Below are positions 24,301 through 39,300 of a DNA stretch of 64,000 nt, piece after piece. Location of the stretch: contig NC_088295.1 of the NCBI RefSeq assembly GCF_032854445.1, positions 38,985,385 through 39,049,384 of the forward strand, in the 5' to 3' direction. Origin of the DNA: Liolophura sinensis. Taxonomy: Eukaryota > Mollusca > Polyplacophora > Chitonida > Chitonidae. Below the pieces are notes generated by a model. That model was not told the origin of the DNA. It did no database searches and was given only the letters and a program-made list of their open reading frames with translations. Numbering within the stretch: position 1 is the first letter of the stretch; every line of letters starts with the position of its first letter. The position numbers were made by a program, and so were the translations under genes.

Positions 24301-27300
24301 CCATCAATCCACGCACAGAAGTTATCCTCTAGCCTTGCTTCACACCTGTGTAGTCACGGAGACGACAACTCAGATGAAACCAGTGAAGGCAGCAACAGTC
24401 TTACAACATCTGTTTATCTCATGGGTGTTTTATGCCACACTCAAAACTATTCTTCTTCAGGAGTGGATGAAAATCACATGACAACAGTTTGTCAGTAACT
24501 CTACTGATTTGTAGTTATATGAGACTTTCTGCAGAGTGTGTCACGCACAAGTACATTCTACCCTTTGATGGATATCTTAAACCAATGATTACCACCTTCC
24601 ATCCACATGTCACAAGAAAATGTGCATTCAGTAACTTTAGAATGTGACACTTGAGAGATCCATTTGTTTATTCTTTTTTTTTTTTTTTTTTTTTTTTTTT
24701 GAGCCCGGGCATGGATAATGAAAACCAACCCTCTCATCAACAGAATTTAACATGTAATATCCCTCAAATTACCTCTATGTTAAGATGCTCAAGGGCTGTA
24801 TGGATGGTAGATTCAGGTCCTCTCTCAGCGGTCATGGTGAGCACTCGATCTCCAGTAGAAACATACTTCTGTGCTTCACCAGAGTCCTCTCCCTTGCTCT
24901 CACCATCTTCAGCTTTTGGAGGTTTCAGCTTGCCTGGTTTTAGTTCTTTGATTGCTTCTTGGTCCTTTGTAACACAGAAAACAATTCTGAGAAGGGCAAA
25001 AATATTTATTAACAATACAAGAACAAATGTGCTCAGTTTACGAGACATACATCATCAATTTTCTTAAATTATACTTTTATTTCAGAGGACTTTCATTTCT
25101 ACTTCCAATCTCACCTTGTTTTCCTCTTGTCTCTCATCTGGTCTGACAGACTCTGCCTCCTCTTCCATTGGCTCAGCCTCTTCCATGTCCTTATTTGGTA
25201 TGGGCTGCTCCTCCTGCTGGTCTGATGTGGCCACGTCTAACGTCTGCATGTCACTGTGAGCATCAGTGTCTTTGATGTGCTCAAACAAATCAGCTCCATC
25301 TTTTTGGGTGTCCTGTGAGTACAGTCAATATCGACAATTTTGTTCAAGTGAACGGTGATATGCAACCTCGTAAATTTAATTTTTGACATTGTTACAACCA
25401 AACGAGCTAAGGTGAGACTAGATCCCCGGCTGGCTTGTTACAGGATTATTGTTCATAAAGTTGGAGACCATCCTCACAAGAAACAGTAACACATCATCTC
25501 ATCTGCCACCTGGTGACAACAGTTTAACTGACCTCATTTTCTTCCGCTTGCTCAGAGGTGTTGTCCTGAGTTGTGAGTCGTTTGTACTTCTCCTCTACAG
25601 AGCCCAAACTTCTCTTACTGTCACTCACACCAGGTTTATGCTTCTGCTTCTGAAAACACACAAAGTCAATCAGCACTGAAAAATCTGCTTTGTATAAACA
25701 TGATGTCCACTTCAGAGCGAAATGAAAAAGCCCTAAATGATTCAAGAACTCTTCTGTCTATTTTTTCTGTTAATTTCTGTTAATTTTCCTTGATACAATA
25801 ACTGATCCATCAAACATTGGACAGAGAAGCTTTTTTTTTACCACCCTAATTCTTCTAATTTTTGCGACAGATATTAGCAGTGGTGAAAGTAAAATATTAC
25901 AATCTTTACCAGCCTTTTGGAAAAGTAAAGATATGAATGTGTTTTTCATTAGATAGTCTAACGATGTGACAAAAAAAGAAACTCAATATTCCTGTTACAA
26001 TTACATATATACTGGCTGAAATGAGCAGACCAGGTGTTCCAAAAATTAGGAGAAATAAGGTATAAGGTTACCGTAGATGATGCGTGTAATGTATCTGTAG
26101 TAAGCTTTCTACAGGCAACTGATCAAAACCTGGCATGACCACATCCTAACCTCCAATGTAAACTGTCTGATGTTTACCTGTTTATTCTCCTGTGTAGAGC
26201 CTCCCTGGCTGACCTGTGTGGACGTCTGCCCCTCATGACCCTCACTCAGCTGTGACACAGACTGACCTGTGCCATCACTCTGAATCAAAAATAATTCAAA
26301 GGTATAATATTCAAGTTTTACCCTTATAAAATTTTCATGTACATCTGAGTCCGGTGCTGAATTTGTGTTCAGAATCAAACTCCTAGCATGGAGAACTGAG
26401 TTTCTTTTTTCATTAGTGTAACAATATGATCACAGATAACACTGAACAGGATAACTCCCTCACTATGCGAAGTGTGACATGAGCCAAAATGGCAGTCCAT
26501 ACAAATGCTAGTAGAAAACATGCTTTGGAATAAAACCCTCAGTGAAACAATGGGCGAATGGAATTGTCACGGCTCAATGCACAACCATGTGTAGTTCTTC
26601 GAGTTAACCTACTATTATAAATTTCACTTACAGCGTAAAACCATAGGATGCATGCATACATGAATTCCCCTGGAAACTGAAGTCAGATCATTCATAGCTA
26701 ATAGCTAAAAAATTTCAGTTGAAGAATGTCCCTCACCTCATCTTGGTTGTTTTCACTGGTCCCTGCTCGATCTTTGGCTGTCTCTGACTGCTCTGTCTCC
26801 TCCACACCATGAGTTGTCTGCCCTTGCATCTCTGCCATTTCTGCCTCCTCTGACTGAAGACTGTCCTTGTGATGTACCTCTTCTTCCAGGTTATCCTGAA
26901 TATAATAAGTTTGTGGTATGATTTATTTATTTATTCCATTGGTGTTTGATGTCGTACTCAAGAATTTTGCACTTACATGTACACACAACAGCAGCCAGCA
27001 TTCTTGTGGCAGGAAAGGCCAGAGGCTTGGGGGAGACCCACGATTATATACAGGTTGCTGCCAGACCTTTCCACCTTCCCAGCAGAGAGAAAGCCAGCAT
27101 GTGCTGGAGTTTGTGGTATGAGAACTTTATACCATATACCTGGATACAGGTTATTCAACAAAGAAAATCCTTGTACAGTCTTTAATAGTTGCCAGGATAA
27201 AGCTTCACTGAGAAGTAAGATAAAAGGTTAATGAAAACAAAGTTGCCAATTTCTATTCCAAAAATAGAAATATTTTTGCTTTCAACACAGGTAAGATGCC

Positions 27301-30300
27301 CTTTTCACTACCAACTACTCACCTGTGGGTCAAGGCCTTCCTCGTGTTTACCATCTTTGTTAGTCTCAGAGTCATCAGGTGTATCATCCTCAGCCAGTTG
27401 TTGTGTGTCCAAGCTTTGTTCTGTATCCATATCCTCCTGGAAATATATCACGTAACAGTTTCAAAATCTCCCCAGGAAACAGGTCTATTGACAGTCTAGT
27501 ATCCAAAATCTAAACTGTAGATCTGTAGCACTACATAATCTGATAAAGTCCTAATGCTATTGCTGGAATACATGCCACACTAGAGGGGAGACAGACGGCT
27601 AGATCAATTACATAACTAATAAGTGTAAAAAGTCTTATTCTGTTATGACCGCCTGTCTGTTGGCTGGCCCAATGAGCACCATATTCATTTCACTTCAAGG
27701 ACACAAACATTCACCTCAGGCTCACGTGTTGTTGCATCCTCAGAGTCTCTATCTTCAGGGTTATCCTTTTTGTCCTCTCCTGCTTTGTCCTCTGAATCCT
27801 CAGGTTCGTCCTCATTCGTATCCTCGGGAACATCTGGTATATTTTGTTCCTCACTTATTTCTGCAAGTTGGGAAGCACTGTGCATTAGTCAACAACAACA
27901 ACAGTTGGCCAGCTCTACATCACAACCTAAAGGAATTGTTCCAGGACCCATGCTCGCAATCCTATTCTTGAAAATTAAGGCTATGCATTCTATTTATTTA
28001 TTGGCATTTGATTGGTCTTTTGTGCTGAATATTTCAATTATACTATGGTGAGTGGAAAACCGAGGGAAAATCCACAACCATCTGCAGATTGCTGGAAGAC
28101 CTTCCAACATATGGGAGGACTGGCTATACATTACACAGGCTACCAATATATCAAAAACACTAACCATGTTCCACGGCCTGCTTGTCCTCACTAGTCTCCT
28201 GACCTTCTTCCTCATCAAGGTTAAGGTCATCAGGAAGGTCAAGGGCATCTGGCTGTTCTTCTGGAGGTTGTTTGTTGTGAGGATCCACCTGGTTGTCATC
28301 ATACTCACTCTGCAGCCAAAACATTAAACAAGGTATCTTCAGCTAGGTTTACAAAACTTTCCAAGGAAGCATATGTGTGAAGCTTTGTCTGGGAGGTAAG
28401 ACAACATCCTACTGAATAACTGTACTGGAAAAACATCCTACTGAAAAACAGTGAGTTTCAGCACCAGGTACTATTTTATGATATTTACTTTTCTCTAAAA
28501 TAAACTCTTTGGGAGAAATTTTAAGTCATTTACCATACTAAAGATTTACTTTCATCACTTACATGTATACCTTTATTCAAACTCAAAAGCTTCAATATTA
28601 TTTTGTTACTTCAGATCTCCTTTCAACACTTTCAAAACTTTCACCTTTTAACAAACTTTGAAACCTATATCCAACATACCCTTTCAGACAACCAGCATGT
28701 TATAGTGTGCGCATATCATGAATAATTCAGCCATAAACATCTGCCTACTCTTCCATGTAGTCAAACACTTGTATGTTTCTTGAGAAAGTGAATTTGTTAG
28801 ATTTAGCTTAAAGCTATATGAATATCCATTGATCATTTTGTGAAAAGCACATTAGTTGGCTAACCTCATCTAGCTTTTCCAGGTTGTGTGACTTCTGCTC
28901 CTCTGCCTCCCCATCCTCAGGCTGGGGTTCCATCTCCCCCTCCCTCTCCCCTTCTCTCTCAGACTTGTCAGGCAGGTCGTCCTTGGCAACCAGTTCACTC
29001 TCGGTCTGCTTACCTGCCCCTGGGCCAGTCTCTTCCTTACTATCCTGCTAATTTCACAGAGCAAATCTATTACAATGGCACAAAGGTGTTCCAGCTATCT
29101 AAAATTTTGATTAGAAGACTCAGTCAATTTTGTTGAAGACTGAGATACTGATAACCGACAAAGTAAGGCAAAGCCCAGAGGTTCCTTTGGTGTCCTTATT
29201 TGTTGGTGAAATAACCTTTTAATAGTTAAGCATAAAACTAACCAAATTCATACACTTTTCCTACATGCCTTTCTGATATAACTGACAACTCTTTTTAGCA
29301 TGTATTCAGACTGAAGCATTGAAGGAGAGAATTGAGACAAGGGTAACAAGGGGCTGAAGCACTGAAGGAGAGAGTTGAGACAAGGGTAACAAGGGCTGAA
29401 GCACTGAAGGAGAGAGTTGAGACAAGGGTAACAAGGGGCTGAAGCACTGAAGGAGAGAGTTGAGACAAGGGTAACAAGGGGCTGAAGCACTGAAGGAGAG
29501 AGTTGAGACAAGGGTAACAAGGGCTGAAGCACTGAAGGAGAGAGTTGAGACAAGGGTAACAAGGGGCTGAAGCACTGAAGGAGAGAATTGAGAGAAGGGT
29601 AACAAGGGGCTGAAGCACTGAAGGAGAGAGTTGAGAGAAGGGTAACAAGGGCTGAAGCACTGAAGGAGAGAATTGAGACAAGGGTAACAAGGGGCTGAAG
29701 CACTGACCTTGTCCTGAGCATCCTCCTCCTCATTATCACTGCCCCACATCTGCTCATCTAGTCTGTCTGCTCCCTCCCCGTCCACATCACCCAGCTGCTT
29801 GTCCAGCTTCTCTTCTTCATCATTACCATCATCCTCATCCTCCTCACCGTCTGACATATTACAGAGACATCAACACATTAGGTATCACTTCATGACTCTA
29901 CAAGTTTTAATCACCGTACAACTTAATGCCCTTGAAAGTCTTAATCAACGAATCACTTAATGTTCTTGAAAGTTTTAATCACAGTACAACTTAAAAGATA
30001 TAAATAAATGGATCACTCAACAGCCACCAAGCAGCTTGATATTAAAAAACCTGATAAACACAATGTGGTTAAGGTCAATCAGTTATCATACCAGCTGGGT
30101 CAAGGTCGTGCATCTTCCCTTCAAAGTCATCAGACATCTCAATGGCGTTGTCCTCAGATGGGACATCTGGCTGATCAGATAATTCTTCTTCCTTCTTCTC
30201 CCCTGCCTTCTGAGCCTCGTGTAACTGTGGCAACGGTAACAACAAGTTAATATCACAGCATATTTTAGACTTTTTAGGAAGCACTTGGAAATATAAATTT

Positions 30301-33300
30301 TTAAAAAAGTGTAAATCAATGGAAAACAAATTGCACAGAAAGTGTTATTTGTTAACTGTTCATATGGCTGACAGTTGCTGGATGAAGTGTAAATGTACTT
30401 CAGTATTAAACTCTTTAAACAAAAATGTCTGTGGAGAATGTACAAGCAAGCTAACTTCTCAACTAAGCAGAAGTAAAACACTCTCCGATTGGCCAATTAT
30501 CACATAAATCAGGCTGGACGTGAGATCACACGTGAGTTGTGTATTATGTCTTAAGAAGTTCTTCATATACTTCTTTAGTAAAATTTTATCAATTAACAAC
30601 ACTCTGCAAAAGTTAGATCATTATTAATTATTTCTTTTCTGTTTTCCATTGTACTGAAGAATATTTCACTTATACGATGGAGATCAGCAATATGGTTGGA
30701 GGAAACCAGGCCACGCTCCGTGAAACCACGACCATCCGCAGGTTACTGACAATCATAACAGTTATAAATAACATCATTGTTTACTTCTCATAATACATAC
30801 ATGAATTTCTTTTCATTAGAATGAGTTAACATCCCACTAACCTGATCTTCATTCTCTATCTGGTCACTGACATCCTTGGTCCCCTCTCCCTCTCCAAGTC
30901 CCCCACCCTCAATGTCCTCAAACTCTGTGGCCCCACTTCCGTCCATCTCCCCAGCAAACTCTGCTGGCAGGCAGAAACCCTAGTAACAAAAAAAAAAATA
31001 AAAAATAAAATAAACATCAACCAAATTTGTTTGTCTGATTGGATATTTATGGTGATTGATGCACTGGAGAATATTTAAAGACAGTTGTCAGGCCTTCTCC
31101 ATCCAGGACAATCTTTCACATCACAGATAAAAATATAGTAATAACTGAGATCTAAGAGCTAAGGCCCATGATGTGAGACCAATCAGATCACAACCTTTAC
31201 ATGTACATACGCATGCCAGCACAGAGCAGAAAAATTATAATATCTTCACAGAATGAAAACTCAATGCTGAGGATTTAGAGCTCACTCATTTATGCCATTT
31301 CTCCATTCCATTGCCCATTGAACCTCAAAAAGTTCTTTTCTAGAGCAAAAACATGTCACTTTTGGCTGACATTTCCATCGTTCTAATAGGATATCAACCT
31401 ACTTTCCAAACAAACTTCAAAAGACCATTCTAAGATCAATCCAGCTCACTATCAGGTTACGTGTTCAATTCTGTCATGGGAGAAATATTACGTGATTTTG
31501 TTAGCGTACATTCCATTAAGAGGCTAACACCACTGACCTTGACAGCAAGTTCGGTAAAAACTTTAAGGAGTACAGAGAGCAGCTTCCCAGTGACCCTGTG
31601 GGTAGAGATGACCTGGGCTAGGTAGAACTCCACGAGGGTTGAGTACTGCTGCAGAAGGGGTAGGCACTGAGTGAGGCGCAGGAGACAGTCCTGTGGGGTG
31701 GGGACAGTGGGCTGGGATGTAAAACACCTCACACTGTACATGGATCGGATCTGCCCTACTAACCTTGACAATTCAGCAGTCACCTGAGAAGCCCAAAACA
31801 CAAAACTGATTCACTGATTTATTTATTCACTGATATAATGAACATTAATTTTCTCATGGTACATGTATACCACATGCCTTGTTGGTCAAAGATAAATAGC
31901 ATCCACTAAAAGATCCCTACAACAACTGAGCCACTAAGGTCATGCTTTAGCAGTCATGATTTCTCCACCTGAGCTTTCTGAGTTAAGACATACTTTGTTT
32001 ACACACACCACATGACGCCTACATTTTACATGATACTGAGCAGGGCAATGTTTTGATGAAGGTCGGTGAATTTAATGAGGTTTCTTGAAAATGTTCTTCG
32101 TTTCTGATTTACACATGACAAAATGTATCTGAACTAACAATGATATCTATGTTTCTTAACATGCTACCACAAGTAGATCCACAAAATTAACATTTTTCCT
32201 CTCTATGACAAATCATAAATGCATATACAATTATAACCACACTATGTTCAAGGAAAGCACACCTTCTGACAGTTGAGAGCAGCCAGATCCTCCTTAAGGT
32301 AAGAGTGAAGGTTACAGGTCAAATGTTTGTCCTTCAAAGTCCCAGAGTCTTCTGCAACCCCAAACACAGGTAATAGCTTTAGTATTGTCACGGCAGAGCA
32401 GAAATTTTCAATGTGCCCAAAATGGGCACAACATTTTATATTTTATATTCTACCACTTTTACACTGAAGTTAATAATGTGAAATACAACTACAGCTATGT
32501 TCAGAAAATGAGTACTTACCATCTTCATTAGGATCAGTTTGACCTTGTTTTGGTTCATCACTGACCCTTTTCAACACATTCTGAATGGCCAGTAAAATGG
32601 TCACCAAAAGACTTTCCATAGATTCAGCAAAGTCTTGGGAGTTTGTTCTAGTCTTAGTGCCATCCACTTCAGCTTCAGAAGATAGGCTCTTCTCCCAGTC
32701 CTTAAACTCTGCACATCTTCCTGTAATTTCCTCGCACATGTAATACAGAACTTCATTCAGACAACAAGCACAGCCACTATCTGGGTCATTGAATTGCTCA
32801 GCAACAGTCTCCATCTTTGGTACTGCATCTTTAAGACCAATTATCTCCCTCGATAAGGTACTAACATCAGACCTGTACCAACAAAGAATAAACTATCTGT
32901 TAATCTTACTAATATTAATAAACTTTATTTTTTGTACAATATTTCTGTACATGAACTCATTTATCTTCAACCATAGAAAAAATAGATAAATGCCATACAG
33001 ACTGCAGGGAGTTAAACCACTGACCTTTGGCTAGTTACTGAAGAACTTTCTCACGTTTAGTGGAAAACCTTATACTGCGACAATGGTCACACAAGCATCA
33101 AGGTTCAAGGCCCCAAGAACATGAAGACTGGGGGAATCCACCCATACCTTATAAAAGGCCAGTTCTGATCCCTCACTTTTGTTCATCTTAGAGAATTGAA
33201 GATGATTATTTTAACACATCTGTTACAACCTTTTCCCTGTTAAAATTTACGGTAATTCTTCAACCTTTTTGCCTGTTTGCAAGATGTTATTACCAGTATA

Positions 33301-36300
33301 TTCTAAAGGCATATTTCTGTGTAGGCTGATAAAGTTATAGTTTTTTTTGTGAAGCCCTGAAATTGGCCAATCGACCTCGTGTTTTGTCTTTATAATCACA
33401 CGAAAAAGGTGCATAAATTTTACGCAAAGTTGCTCTTTCATATGTGAAAAGGTTGAGGAATTAGGGTGCAGCAGGCATTTAATTGCATGTAATTAAATAT
33501 TCCTCACCAGACAAACAGCTTCTTCCCCTCCAGTTCTCTCACCACAGAGAAGGACTTCTCCACACTGTGCTGTAATCCCTGTCAACAGGAGAAATAGTTC
33601 GCATTATGATTACATCAATGACAAAATTTCTTTACCTAAAATCCTAAATTTGTATTTACAAGTGCAGAATAGGAAAAAAAAAACATTGCACGAAAAAAAA
33701 AAAAAAACTACAATGCAAATCACTACAACTAAAATCACCATAAATTATAAATTATAACATATGCATGTGATTTCTTTTTGTATTTTCCCACATACATATA
33801 TCACTTTGTATTAACATATCAATCATATTGAAAATCCAAGGTAAGAAGAAAATTACCTCAATACAATCTACCATTTCAGTCCACTTCTCATCACCCAGCT
33901 TCATCCTTGCTGTCAAGGGGAGCAAACTCAGCAGCAGGGGGGACGTACAGGTTTTAGTGACAGAAACTGATTCTGGGCAACACTGAAGGATGGCCCCAAA
34001 CTGTTTTAAACCTTCTATCACTGTCAACAACAGTTTCTTTGCATTATCCTAAAAAAAAAACACATAAACGGGTCCTTAGGCACTCTGCTCCTTAAAATAA
34101 CCAAAACATTAAACTTTAAAGTTCTCTTTGCAGCATCAAGAAAAGTCTATGTTCAATCAACTGTCCAGTTGCATTAAAGCTAAATTTTGAGAGGCAGATA
34201 TTTGTAAACAGAAAAATTTACTTTTGATCCAAATTACTGGTAAATTCATAAACAGACCCATGATAAATAAACTGGACAATTTATAGAAATTGCAATGCAC
34301 TAAATCAGCACTCACTGGTATAAAATGAAAATCATGATACTCACAAGCCATGCTTGACATGCATCCTGCGGTGGAAGGCCTTCATTGGCCGACAGCGGAC
34401 CATTCAAATGGCTTAACACATAGGTTAGTTTCCTACAGACAGAGATGTAAGCATAGGATATCAAGCAAAATGGAAAACATTTATGTTCATCTATATATGT
34501 ATATATTTGACATCAGAAGCTCATGACCTACAAGTATGCAACTTCCCTATAGCTAGTCTCAATGGCACACACGTTACATCATCGGTAGAAGCTCGTGCCC
34601 CCTGGTGGAGAAATATGCCAACCTCTTCGGTGGAAATTATGACCTGAATCATGGGAAATCTAATTGTAAACAGCTGCTACAAAAACTGGCCATACCTTGA
34701 AACCGAAACTGCATATTTAAAAACTACGATTTCGATAATCAACGTTAGTATACATGTTATAAACCCACTGATTATATTTATATTTTCAAGCAACTCTAAT
34801 ACAATTTCTAGCAAAGACACTTTTGCCCTTTTACAAAACTTTCCGTTGACGTAATTGTTTAAAGTCTATTTCAACACAACCGCGCTTGGATCCCATCATG
34901 CATCAGCCGTTTCTCGTTACATTATCTGCACCATAGAGAGAAAAAAAAATACACGGCTGCGCAGATACGTCACATAATGTGTTAAAGATGGAAGAAAAGT
35001 GTAAAGTTCTGTGGAGACTAGCATTAGGGAAGTTGCATACTTCTAGGTATGGACTTCTGGTAACAGAAATCTTTATATCTTAACATCTTCACAGTTCCAA
35101 AAGATATTTTTTTATCGAAAAAATATGAGAAATTACAGAAAACCTGACCCGCATGCAATCAGAATGAAGTAAACAAATAAATGTGCAAATCTTGTGTATG
35201 GATATGATTGTTTTTCAACTTTGATTTGATGTCAAGTAAACTTGATCTGAGAGTTTTAATACTTAATGTAAAGTGTGAGTTTCAGGATTATATTACGGGT
35301 AATTTTCAATAGAGGGGTCAAAACAAGAACTTACATCAAGGTGCTATATGCCCCTGCTAGAATTGCTGTCTCTCCCTGTTTTTCAATCAGGATAGCCATC
35401 ATTTGCTCAGTAAATCCTCGACATCTGTCAATATTTCTGACTCCCAGCTCCTGTAGTACAAGACCATATGATAACAAATGCAAATCAATGCATCATCCAA
35501 TTTAACTGGATGTTATACCTGATGCAGAACTTTAGCCAATCCAACAGAAACTGGATTGGAACAAGCAACCTCACTGGTCAAGGCTATGTACCTCACCAGT
35601 CCTAATTTCTGATGCATGACTGCAGCCAATTGGATAAGAGCTGGAATCAAACGAGCAACCTCAATGGTCAAGGTTCAGTGGTTTGAACTGGCACAACTAT
35701 GCCAGTGGAGAGATACATTAGTTTTCATGTTGCTTATTAGCAGTTAGCAATATGGCACTCTTTGTAGTTCAGTAATGGCTTAAAAGTAAAACTAACGGAA
35801 AAAACTGGTACAAACATACACCTTTTGGAAGGTATATGACACATATCTTATCAGTACATGGAGATGCATATAGTGGGTTACCTGTGAGGGTGCTTCCAAA
35901 GCTGCCAGTAACTGAGCTCTTCTGGAAACACATCTGTAGTAGTAATGAGAACATCCCTCCCACAGCCTGGCAAGTCTCCTGCTACCACTGACAACACAAC
36001 AAGTATGCAACCTGCTGTACACGTATATAATGTCTAAAACTGAAGATGTTGCAACCTACACATGGCTACTCATAATTAAAGTCTAATAACCTTAACTACA
36101 GCCATCATTAATACAAGATTATTCCATAAAAGAGACAACACGTGTATTTATTTTCACAGCCAGATGCATCTTCGGCTGACTGAACTTTCCCACATTTAAG
36201 AAACTTTAGGATTGCTACAGGTATTTCATCAATTCATTCATTATTGAAAGTTCCTTGGAACAAGGGATGTAATCAGTGGATGAAAAGAGCAGAGAGGAAA

Positions 36301-39300
36301 TTATTTATTTATTTATTTATTTGATTTGTGTTTTATGCTGCACCCAAGAACATTTCAGTTATATGACAGCAGCCAGTATTATGGTGGGAGTAAACTGCGC
36401 ACAGCCAAGGGAAATCCACCACTACCTCATGTATGACTGGAGAGGAAGCCAGCATGAGCTGGACTTTGGACTCATAGCGATTACCTTGGCGCCGTGAGAG
36501 GCTCCTGAGTCATTGTGCTGTTCTGGCACGATAAGCTCTTTGCCAAGGAGGACTCCACTAGAGAAATGCTTACCTGCTTAGCTTCCCAGTGAGCACTGCA
36601 ACATCTACTGGTGGCACACGTAAACAGGCTGTTTGGAGCTCTTCCGTGTTTAGAGTTAGCCCCTTTCTGTATGACAAACCTGTTAAATTATGACAAATAC
36701 GTGTCAATAATTCATCAAAGGGGCATGTTTATTTACAATGTTCGTGTTAGGAATATGGTGCCATGCATTTGGAATTACTGTATTAGTAATTGCTTATCGA
36801 TACGGAAACTGCGATCATTAAACTATGAGTAAATGATTTTTAAATTTTATCTGTACTAAATGATAATTAACCCTTACCCAGTTCTGCAAGACTTTTGAAC
36901 AGATCTGACAAAGCTTTTCTCTTCCTCAAGTTGATGCTCTTGGCCTCAGATTTCTGCTTTTCTTTATCAACCTCCTGAAGGAAAAATTGGAATTGAAATT
37001 ACCCCAGAGAGAGAGAGAGTGATCCACAGCAATATTACACACCCATATAAACACTCCCTCTCATTATTTACTTACAGGTATTTACTGATTTGATGGATGC
37101 ACTATATGCTGGATAAAAAGCCACTAAAAACAACAGTACTCAAATTCTTCAGCCGTACGCATGTTTGTGAGGTGTTTATTCAAGGTGGCTTATAAAATTA
37201 CACTTTTGGTGAAGCCCTGAGACTGGCCAATCCAACCTCTGTAGTTTTGTCTCCAAAATCAAATTAAAAGTGTGCATAAATTGCACTGAAATTTGCTTTT
37301 ATATATGCGAAAATGTTGAGGATGTAGGGTACTCAGAATTATGTTGGGGAAACTAAACATAGCTTGGAATAATCCAAGATTAAAACCTCCCTTGGAACAG
37401 CTACAAGCAAGGTGGTCTTGTTTTCTGTAATAAATACTTGCACATTTACCCCAGGTTTTATAACATAACAAGTCGGACCTAATGTTCTTCTAGACTGCGC
37501 CGCTTGTATTATAATGCCATTTGTCTCCCTGTGGGGCAGGTTTGGAAGCAGTGTAATTCTTCAAGCTTTTCAGATGTTTGCAAGGTGTTTATTCAACCAT
37601 ATTCTGAAGGCAACTTTCCGTGATGAGTGAAAAAATGACTTTCTGTTAAGCCCTGAAATTAGCCAATCCAGCCAATTTAGTTTTGTCACCAACGAATGAT
37701 CAAAAATGTGCATAAATTGCACTGAAAGCTGCTCTTTCATCAGCGAAAAGCCTGCTAAATTAGGATAGTCATGTTAAATATGATTGTGTTTAGGACGTTT
37801 GATGAAAGGTTAAGGTATCAAAGTATATGTACACTTTATATAATAAAGAACAGGAAAGGCCTTTACGAGCATACCTTATTAACTTCCAGAGCTTGCAAAT
37901 CTTCAATGGCTTCAATGACCATCACTAAAGTACAAAAATAATATGTCAGTATAAGAATATACATGTATGTATATCACAAAACCATGCAGACCTCATACAT
38001 ATGTACAAAAACCATTGTCTACAGTAAATACATAGAATATTACTTTTTAACAACTGCTTGGAGGTGAAGGACTTCAAAGGCTTCATGGTTTATATAACCA
38101 TGTTAGCCATTTCAAGAAAAAGGCATCAACATTCTCAGTCTACAAGAACATGAAGGATTCAGATAGAGTGACTGAAGCAGTGTTAGAACCTGTGTATTCA
38201 TCCAAGCTGTTCACATCCTGCTGGTATTCGGCTGATGTGGTGATCTTTGAACAGTGGGTGTTCATGCGGCGACACAGGCTGGCAGCACGGCTCTGTAGGG
38301 GCATTTCATCCAGTACTGGGAGATTATCATATGAAGAAATCTACAAAAATGAGACTGAAATGTTAACCATGCATCCAGTAACCATGCAATTTGCTCAAGT
38401 CAGTTCATTTCAAATTCAGAAAATCCATTTATTTCTGTAAATATTACAACTCACAATAAAAGTAACTTTACCTTATCTTTAAGCTTATTTTCCACACCTT
38501 AAATTTACATTTTTGTCATATTCTGAAAGAAAATGCTCTCAAGTTCACAATTTCAAAGCAATCATTTTTTACCTGTGAAAGCCGGTGCTTCTTCCAATTC
38601 TGCTGAATCTCAGCATTGAAATTTTCAACAATGTCAGACCAATTCTCATTGGCCGGATTGTGCAGTATGTCCAAATTTGATTGGGACTCCACGAGTAAGC
38701 TCTTGACTGGCTGAGCTAGGACAACCTGCAATAATATGCTATGACAATGCTTATTGTGGTTGTGAATATAATTTACTGCTGCAGGGTGGAAAATATTAAA
38801 TGTACAATCCTGTCAAGAAAATGATCATTTCTGGAATCCGCAATAAACTTGATTTACTCTTTGGTCCAATACCCATTATGTTCTATCAATAAATGGAAAC
38901 AATAAGGAGAGAGTTAAATGGGAAGAGGGGTTCATGAACGGGTCCTTACATACCTGGAAGGCTTTCATATGTTTGTGGATCGTACGATGAGTTTTCTCTG
39001 TGTTCTGCCTCAAGGCCCAATAATTGATGTCATTCCATCGGGCAATTTTTACAAAACCCTTCAAATAAAAACATGTACATAAAATAACACACATAATAGA
39101 TATGTTTTGTCAATTAACTTTTCAGCAATGAACTTTCAGTTGGAGAATATCAACAACATCCATCGAAAGATAAATCTTGATACACATACTTTCATTCTGT
39201 GATTGATGTTTAATGAAAAATGCAGTTAGCATACCCAACAATGACAAATTTTGTTTCGTTTACAATACACAAAAAAATCTTATACTTGTTGGAATAATTC

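Larger units (their letters stand above)
24773..30979 (-). other. MDN1: MDN1 block 2: D/E-rich acidic region exons
   Basis: Exons 33-44: 30979-30842, 30224-30092, 29850-29708, 29044-28865, 28309-28165, 27860-27715, 27436-27323, 26895-26737, 26279-26178, 25649-25533, 25312-25115, 24964-24773. About 540 residues, strongly enriched in D and E, as in the flexible arm that lets midasin's VWA domain reach the AAA ring. Anchors conserved with midasin: EFEDIEGGG, KDVSDQIENEDQ, AIEMSDDFEGKMHD, DALDLPDDLNLD, EEKYKRL and LFEHIKDTDAH, then RGPESTIHTALEHL leading into the VWA block. Each exon is short and low-complexity, so alternative exon use here would usually keep frame. Confidence 0.9.

Noticed and set aside
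29248-29857. Several 130-183-codon frames rich in LLQCFS/LSPSVLQP
   Set aside because: Translations of the 42/43-bp minisatellite; only the first 47-50 codons at 29850-29708 are real MDN1 exon sequence.
36574-36666. Shorter version of MDN1 exon 24 starting at the ATACAG acceptor
   Set aside because: Its phase clashes with exon 23; the acceptor at 36680 restores frame and the conserved GLSYRKGL motif.
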